Below, in pieces: positions 6,998-11,413 of a stretch of DNA of 11,413 nt; positions within the stretch are counted from its first letter, which is position 1; the number at the start of each line of letters is the position of its first letter. Under the pieces are notes generated by a model. It was not told the origin of the DNA and searched no databases. It worked only from the letters and a program-made list of their open reading frames with translations. Both the position numbers and the translations under genes were made by a program. Source of the stretch: CAYFLR01 sp964343805 (lineage in GTDB: Bacteria; Bdellovibrionota_B; Oligoflexia; CAYFLR01); assembly GCA_964343805.1 (NCBI GenBank), contig CAYFLR010000107.1, positions 1 through 11,413 on the forward strand, in the 5' to 3' direction.

Positions 6998-8347
6998 ATG
7001 AGGCTAAAAACAAAAAAAGTTTGCCTATGGATGGGGCTCATAATGGCTTCTTGCCTTTTAATATCCTGTTCTTCAGTCCGAACACGTTTAGCTGTTGCTA
7101 AGTTTAAAAATAACGTAGTTGATTTCTGGACAGGTGGTAAGGTTAAGGAAAATGGTGTGGTTTGGAAGAGGGGTGCTTATTTTCCCGAATATGTCAGCCG
7201 CTATTTTCCACGTTCTCGTGACTTTATTAAAAAGCATCCCAAGCGGAAGTTGGCTCGCCGTGGTGTCAAGTTAATAGAAGTTAAAATGTTAAATCCCTTG
7301 AAATCCAAATTTCATGAGGCCAACTTGAGCTGGTCTAAGGATGGAGCTTATCTTTCGTATGAAGTGCTAACGGAAAAAAGTAGAAAAATATATGTAAAAA
7401 ATTTAGTGGGTGGGTTCAGTAAGGAAATCTATGTGATTCCAAGAAAGAAGTCCGATGATATTTTTTCTGAGCTTTTTGAACCTCCTGTGAGTTATAACGC
7501 CTATTTACGTTGGGGGAAGGACAGTAAACGGTTTGCCTTTATGTCCAATGGAGGAACTGGAGATTACAATATATATATAGGTGGTTTGAACGATGAAGAA
7601 CGTAAGATAACACGTCATGAATCTAAAGACGGTTATGCCGATTGGAGTCAAGAATCTGATGGGATTGTCTTTGTTTCGGGAAGAACAGGGAATGGAGACC
7701 TCTATCTTACGGATTCAAAAGGAAAATATGAAAAGAGATTGACTTTAAATGATGCCAATGACCTTTTTCCTCAGTGGTCACCTGAAGGAGATCTTATCGT
7801 TTACTCATCGGGAAAGAGTAATAATCATGACATCTTTATGCTGTTTAGAGATACTGACTATAATAGGTCCGTTAAACTGGCATCGCTCCCCTCTGACGAC
7901 TTAAGACCCGTTTTTTCTCCAGATGGAACAAAAATAGCGTTTTATGCTAATCAAGGTATGGGACCTGCTTCTAGATTAAAAAAACAGTGGTCTATTTGGG
8001 TCTTTGATATCTCAAATATTTTATGGGATGAAGAGCTTCCTGATAATTTGGAATTAGAACCAATCGAGATTGTAAATGATGCTGTTTTAGATCTAAATAC
8101 AGGGCCAGCTTGGACACCTGATAGTAAAAAAATTGTCTATGTTGAGCTTAATTCGGATAAATTTAATCCTATTCAAGTGGTCAATTTGGAGACAGGGGTT
8201 AAAACCCGTTTACTCACCAAAACTAAGATGAACCATGATGTTATGTGTGCCAATTCTGGAATCATTAGCTTTCGCGCTCAAGTAGATAGCTGGGATAAAG
8301 TGTTTGTAGCATTAACAAACCAGAGTATAATGTTACAATCGGATTAG
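6998..8347 (+). CDS. TolB-like six-bladed beta-propeller lipoprotein (PD40 repeats)
   Basis: The 449-aa protein has a signal peptide with lipobox LISC (Cys24), so it is probably lipid-anchored in the periplasm. Six PD40-type blades are visible, beginning near residues 108, 168, 212, 256, 302 and 368. Each follows the W/F-[ST/G]-x-[DE]-[GS]-x-x-[IL]-[AV]-[FY] pattern, best in FSPDGTKIAFYA (307-318) and WSPEGDLIVYSS (260-271). The N-terminal 100 residues do not match TolB's anticodon-binding-like domain and look lineage-specific. TolB itself works with Pal and colicin or Tol partners; here no tolQRA or pal genes are present and the protein carries a lipid anchor, so it is a TolB-fold paralogue rather than TolB. 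The propeller probably serves as a protein-interaction platform. AAGGGAG just upstream supports the start, 12 bp after the large lipoprotein. Confidence 0.88.
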   Translation: MRLKTKKVCLWMGLIMASCLLISCSSVRTRLAVAKFKNNVVDFWTGGKVKENGVVWKRGAYFPEYVSRYFPRSRDFIKKHPKRKLARRGVKLIEVKMLNPLKSKFHEANLSWSKDGAYLSYEVLTEKSRKIYVKNLVGGFSKEIYVIPRKKSDDIFSELFEPPVSYNAYLRWGKDSKRFAFMSNGGTGDYNIYIGGLNDEERKITRHESKDGYADWSQESDGIVFVSGRTGNGDLYLTDSKGKYEKRLTLNDANDLFPQWSPEGDLIVYSSGKSNNHDIFMLFRDTDYNRSVKLASLPSDDLRPVFSPDGTKIAFYANQGMGPASRLKKQWSIWVFDISNILWDEELPDNLELEPIEIVNDAVLDLNTGPAWTPDSKKIVYVELNSDKFNPIQVVNLETGVKTRLLTKTKMNHDVMCANSGIISFRAQVDSWDKVFVALTNQSIMLQSD

Positions 8348-8356
8348 GAGATTAAT

Positions 8357-9962
8357 ATGAAAATTCTAACTTTAATATGCTTAATGATGTTTACCTATTC
8401 TCCCTTTTTGCAAGGAGAAGCTCGTAAAGATCGCCAAGCTTTTATATATGGCGAGACAGGATTTCCAAGTTCCTTAGACCCAGTGACCAACAATGAAATG
8501 ATTACTGTGAGATTGGTAGAGCTGGTTTTTAATGGTTTGGTTAAGTTTAACCAGAAAGGGGAGGTTGTTCCTGATCTGGCAGAGTCTTGGTATTTTATGG
8601 GGAAAAATAAAGGAATCACCTTTAAAATAAAACCCAAAGTTTATTGGCACAGATCTCCTAAAGATCGGAATACTCCTGATGCGGAATATAAACCCATTCC
8701 TCTCAGTGCAAAAGATGTGGTTTTTACCTATAAACTTCTCACTCATCCCAAGACAGCTGTTCCCAACAGAATACGCTTTGAGTTTATAAAAAATGTGGTG
8801 GCCGTAAATAAATCCACCGTCCGTTTTATATTTAAGCGTCCAATGCGGAACGTTATTGGAAAATTATCTTTCAAGATAGTTCCTAAGCATATTTTGGGAA
8901 ATAAAGGGTATCTTTTAAGAACTGATCCTTTTACCAGGCATCCTGTTGGGACGGGTCCATTTATGGTTCAAAAGGTGACGCCAGAGGGAGAAGTATCCCT
9001 TGTTCGTAATGATGGTTACTTTGGTAAGAAACCATCTATGCCTAAGGTGGTAATGAAGCCCTTTGCAGATAGAAATATCATGGCCCAAGCCCTTTTGTTT
9101 GAAGCGATTGACCTTATAACCTTTGTTAACCCTAGAAATATACCCGAAATAGATGGAGACAAAAGGTTTCGTCTGATTCCATATAATGCACTTTCATATA
9201 GCTTTTTTGCACATAACCTACGTAATCCACTTTTACAAAGGAAAAATATAAGGAAAGCTCTATCTCTGGCCATTAACCGTAAANNNNNNNNNNTCTTTTT
9301 TCCATGGCAAGGGGAAGTTGATTTCAGGGCCCTTCGCACCTGGAAGTTGGGCTTATAACCTGGCTGTTAAATCCTACTCCTATTCTCCTAATGAGGCCAA
9401 AAGACTGCTACGCAAAGAAGGTTTCTATAAGAAAAATACTGAAGGTTATCTGACTAGAAATGGCAAAGTTTTGAGTTTTACCTTAAAAGTGCCTATTTCC
9501 AGTGAAAGTGAATCAGTAAAAAGAGTTATTTTGGCATTCCAAAACTATCTTCAAAAGGTGGGTGTGCAAATTCAGATTGCTTTTGAGGAATGGCATGTGT
9601 GGAAAGAAGATGTTTTTGTAAAGCATGACTTTGATATTGTTTATGCTTCTTGGGCCTTTGATGATTCAAATGATATCTCTTCTCTCTTTCATTCGGGCGA
9701 AATTGGTGTGTGGAAGAATAACTTCATTGCCTACCGCAATAAACTAGTCGATTCTTTGATTGTGGAAAGTAAGACCACCATGGACTTTGAAAAGAAAAGA
9801 ACCATGAATCGAAAGCTTCATGAGATATTAGCAGATGATTTACCTTACACCTTCTTATGGACCTTAACTAATTATGCGGCCGTTTCTAATAAAATGAGAA
9901 ACGTTGATATTCACCCCTATAGATTTTTTACCTTTGTCCAGGATTGGTATTGGGAAAAATGA
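8357..9962 (+). CDS. Family 5 extracellular solute-binding protein (oligopeptide type), interrupted by an assembly gap
   Basis: This is a periplasmic peptide/oligopeptide-binding protein (SBP_bac_5, OppA/DppA-like). A signal peptide (1 to about 20) lacks a lipobox. The family's conserved region is seen at 52-79 (LVELVFNGLVKFNQKGEVVP...LAESW), with SAKDVVFTYKLL at 117-128, HPVGTGPF at 195-202 and RKALSLAINRK at 299-309. The frame is intact to 9283, where ten N occur. It resumes at 9294 in another phase with SFFHGKGKLISGPF, then SYSPNEAKRLL and a typical C-terminus ending YWEK. I treat it as one gene, about 531 residues plus a few missing. Compared with the equivalent DppA stretch, three or four residues seem absent, so the real gap is probably 9 or 12 bases rather than 10. 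TAGGAGA, overlapping the previous stop, is a strong ribosome site. No permease or ATPase gene accompanies it here. Confidence 0.88.
9284..9293. other. Assembly gap (10 N) inside the solute-binding protein gene
   Basis: Ten undetermined bases break the coding sequence. Codon phase before the gap ends exactly at 9283, and the matching phase after it begins at 9294. Because 10 is not a multiple of three, the run creates an artificial frameshift, splitting the gene into apparent halves (8357-9358 and 9318-9962). The true length should be a multiple of three. Confidence 0.95.
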
Positions 9963-9968
9963 GTTAAC

Positions 9969-10838
9969 ATGCCTGTAATTATCAAGAAAAAGGACGCCCT
10001 GCGTCATGAGGCCCTTGAGCGTTATAAACGACAAAAAATAGTCATTATTTTTGACCAACCCGCTTCACAAGATGAATCTCCTTTAGGTAAAAGCATTGAG
10101 CTTATTTTTAATTTAGTGAAAAAAACACCAGATATGAAAATGGTTGGCGTGAGTTCACCACCGGAGCTGGAAAAAGCTTACATGCAAAAAAGGGCTTTTG
10201 TATTACTGGTCAATTTTAACCTCTATGAAAATCCTGATGATCTCATGGCCTTGATGGTGAATCTTAAAAGGTTAAAAAATATACCTTTTCTCTTTTATAC
10301 TGATAATTCCAATGAATTGGTAATGAAATATAGGCAGCACCTCTTTGTTTATCAAGAGGCGGATGACTTTATTGCCTTACCTGCAACCAAAGCTATTATT
10401 TCCCAAAAGCTAAAGAAATTAATGGATGGCAAGTATCGAAAAGCCAAGCGTTTTAACCTAAGTGATAACATATTTTATACTTTGCCGATGCAAGGAGACA
10501 AAAAGTACGATGCCCAATTGATGGATTTAAGTATGGGTGGACTCTATATTAAAACTGCTAAGGAGGTCTTTAATCCTAACCAACAAATCCAAATTCAAAT
10601 ACCATTGGGTAATTACAAGCTGTTTAATAGAGATTATGGTGAACTTTTGAAGTTGGCAGTGCGGGTAAAGAGGGTGAATATCTCTGGAAACGAAGCAGGG
10701 TGTGAATTAAATTATTTAGAAGAGGATCAACAAATTCTGCTAAAGAACATTATTGAAAGAATCAGTCTTAAGAATCTCTCGTTAAAGGGCAAGACTAAGA
10801 AGCTAAAGAAGAAAGCTTCTTCTCTCGACAAGAAATAA
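9969..10838 (+). CDS. Receiver-like domain plus PilZ c-di-GMP-binding protein
   Basis: The 289-aa protein has no signal peptide or membrane segment and is the only clearly cytoplasmic product of the operon. Residues about 20-152 follow a response-regulator receiver pattern: KIVIIFD, then AFVLLVNFNL, IPFLFYTD and ADDFIALPATKAIISQKLKKL. The usual phospho-acceptor Asp after the third strand is replaced by VNFN, and the conserved Lys of the 'KP' motif by Leu, so phosphorylation is unlikely. The PilZ domain (about 155-250) keeps both c-di-GMP motifs: RxxxR at R157-R161 and DxSxxG at D186, S188, G191. It should therefore bind c-di-GMP and pass the signal to a partner. The last 25 residues are Lys-rich. 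It starts 6 bp after the solute-binding gene, with only a weak ribosome site, so coupling is likely, and it ends three bases before a terminator stem. Confidence 0.88.
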   Translation: MPVIIKKKDALRHEALERYKRQKIVIIFDQPASQDESPLGKSIELIFNLVKKTPDMKMVGVSSPPELEKAYMQKRAFVLLVNFNLYENPDDLMALMVNLKRLKNIPFLFYTDNSNELVMKYRQHLFVYQEADDFIALPATKAIISQKLKKLMDGKYRKAKRFNLSDNIFYTLPMQGDKKYDAQLMDLSMGGLYIKTAKEVFNPNQQIQIQIPLGNYKLFNRDYGELLKLAVRVKRVNISGNEAGCELNYLEEDQQILLKNIIERISLKNLSLKGKTKKLKKKASSLDKK

Positions 10839-10840
10839 AA

Positions 10841-10870
10841 AAAGGCAGAACCCTTTCGGATTCTGCCTTT
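10841..10870. terminator. Bidirectional intrinsic terminator between convergent units
   Basis: A perfect 10-bp stem AAAGGCAGAA (10841-10850) / TTCTGCCTTT (10861-10870) encloses a 10-base loop. On the minus strand the stem is followed by a continuous T tract (from the A run at 10837-10843), ideal for terminating the Gln-rich gene. On the plus strand it is followed by TTTAATATTATT, a weaker but plausible tail for the operon ending at 10838. Confidence 0.9.
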
Positions 10871-10938
10871 AATATTATTGCTTTATGCAATCTCACCTAA
10901 CAATTTAACTGACTAGCAGCCAATTGTCATATTGAGAA

Positions 10939-11413
10939 TTACTTTTGCATTGGGCTTTCAGCTTGAACTTGCTCTTGCTCTTGCTCTTGCTTCTGAGCTT
11001 GCTCTTGCTCTTGCTCTTGAACTTGCTCTTGAGAAGTCTTCTCTTCTTGAACTTGCTCTTGGTCTTGCTCTTGCTCTTGTTTTTGAGCTTGCTCTTGCTC
11101 TTGATCTTGATCTTGGCTTTGCTCTTGAGAAGTTTTTTCTTCTTGAACTTGCTCTTGATCTTGCTCTTGAACTTGCTCTTGGCTAGTTTTTTCTTCTTGA
11201 ATTTGCTCTTGATCTTGCTCTTGCTCTTGTTTTTGAGCTTGCTCTTGATCTTGCTCTTGCTCTTGCTTCTGAGCTTGCTCTTGCTCTTGAACTTGCTCTT
11301 GAGAAGTTTTTTCTTCTTGAACTTGCTCTTGATCTTGCTCTTGGCTTTGCTCTTGGCTAGTTTTTTCTTCTTGAACTTGCTCTTGATCTTGCTCTTGAAC
11401 TTGCTCTTGGCTA
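10939..11413 (-). CDS. Gln-X alternating repeat protein, C-terminal 157 codons (5' part beyond the window)
   Basis: On the minus strand an open frame runs from the window edge to TAA at 10939-10941. Its 157 complete codons are about 42 percent Gln (66) and 27 percent Glu (42). Gln occupies every second position for long stretches (QEQVQEQDQEQ), with the other position filled by E, V, D, A, K, S or I. The pattern is interrupted at intervals by a VQEEKTSQEQ block. The tail AESPMQK is the only non-repetitive part. A second minus frame (AAG AGC, Lys-Ser-rich) is also open, but differences between units settle the choice: GAT/GAC, CAA/CAG, AAA/AAG, GAA/GAG and even AGC/TCT are synonymous only in the Gln-Glu frame. 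The tract lacks hydrophobic core residues and should be disordered, coiled or fibrous. The function is unknown, and any signal peptide or folded domain would lie upstream, outside the window. A strong terminator follows. Confidence 0.85.
   Translation of the reverse strand, partial: SQEQVQEQDQEQVQEEKTSQEQSQEQDQEQVQEEKTSQEQVQEQEQAQKQEQEQDQEQAQKQEQEQDQEQIQEEKTSQEQVQEQDQEQVQEEKTSQEQSQDQDQEQEQAQKQEQEQDQEQVQEEKTSQEQVQEQEQEQAQKQEQEQEQVQAESPMQK
10963..11413. repeat. Degenerate hexanucleotide (CAAGAG) tandem repeat with 54-bp higher-order units
   Basis: The whole stretch derives from a CAAGAG hexamer (TTGCTC-type on the plus strand). A marker segment encoding EEKTS recurs with its plus-strand left edge at 11032, 11128, 11182, 11302, 11356 and, cut by the edge, 11410. 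Spacings are 96, 54, 120, 54 and 54 bp, all multiples of six, so expansion or contraction preserves both the reading frame and the Gln alternation. Units 11128-11181, 11302-11355 and 11356-11409 are nearly identical, indicating recent duplication. Confidence 0.93.

Noticed and set aside
6998..8347. Genuine TolB of the Tol-Pal system
   Set aside because: The protein has a lipobox and a different N-terminal region, and no tolQRA or pal gene is adjacent; only the propeller fold is shared.
8395..9339. Minus-strand frames opposite the solute-binding protein gene
   Set aside because: They are shadows of a well-supported plus-strand gene, with no ribosome sites or recognisable domains.
9318..9962. 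Separate gene starting after the N gap
   Set aside because: The sequence continues the solute-binding protein family without a start signal; the phase change is caused by the 10-N placeholder.
10932..11186. Plus-strand open frame coding for a Leu-Ala-Glu repeat (LALALELA) within the repeat region
   Set aside because: It is the antisense shadow of the Gln-X gene. It stops part-way through the repeat, while the minus frame stays open throughout and silent changes fit only the Gln-Glu frame.
10900..11413. Second open minus-strand frame giving a Lys-Ser/Lys-Phe repeat, histone-like protein
   Set aside because: Differences between units (AGC/TCT, GAT/GAC, CAG/CAA) change amino acids in this frame but are silent in the Gln-Glu frame.
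10963..11413. CRISPR array
   Set aside because: There are no unique spacers between constant repeats; the tract is a continuous hexamer-derived coding repeat.

Overview
The window is about 11.4 kb of AT-rich DNA, with a 10-base run of N at 9284-9293, so it comes from a draft or scaffolded assembly. The genes point to a Gram-negative bacterium. There are several export signals and lipoboxes, an L,D-transpeptidase-type peptidoglycan enzyme, a TolB-like propeller lipoprotein, a family 5 solute-binding protein and a PilZ c-di-GMP domain. Low GC, many Lys-rich envelope proteins and PilZ joined to a receiver-like domain would fit low-GC Bdellovibrionota or other 'deltaproteobacterial' lineages. This placement is a guess from gene content; no marker gene in the window fixes the taxon.

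Layout. At the left edge (1-59, minus) lies the 5' part of an initiator tRNA-fMet gene with its own promoter (80-108). Next, also on minus, is a 184-aa protein of unknown function (127-681). A 115-bp divergent intergenic region (682-796) carries candidate promoters in both directions. From 797 to 10838 there are eight genes on the plus strand, overlapping or separated by no more than about 46 bp, which is almost certainly one operon. In order they are: an L,D-transpeptidase/carboxypeptidase with an NTF2-like tail; a single-pass membrane protein with a Lys/Pro-rich linker; an exported SH3b protein; a small lipoprotein; a very large lipoprotein (beta-sandwich modules, a Lys/Pro linker, PEGA and TPR); a TolB-like six-bladed propeller lipoprotein; a family 5 solute-binding protein interrupted by the N gap; and a receiver-like/PilZ protein. 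A bidirectional hairpin terminator (10841-10870) closes the operon. Facing it on the minus strand, and running off the right edge, is the 3' end of a gene coding for an extraordinary Gln-X alternating repeat protein (10939-11413).

How the genes may work together (inference). Seven of the eight operon products carry export or membrane signals, and several have peptidoglycan-related or protein-interaction folds. The likely theme is a cell-envelope assembly: a peptidoglycan-trimming enzyme, an inner-membrane protein and outer-membrane lipoproteins that could reach each other through Lys/Pro spacers, and a periplasmic peptide binder. The PilZ protein is the only clearly cytoplasmic member and could tie the system to c-di-GMP. 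No transporter permease accompanies the solute-binding protein in this window.

The two most unusual items are the Gln-X repeat protein, whose reading frame can be fixed from synonymous differences between repeat units, and the eight-gene envelope operon with two Lys/Pro-linker proteins.
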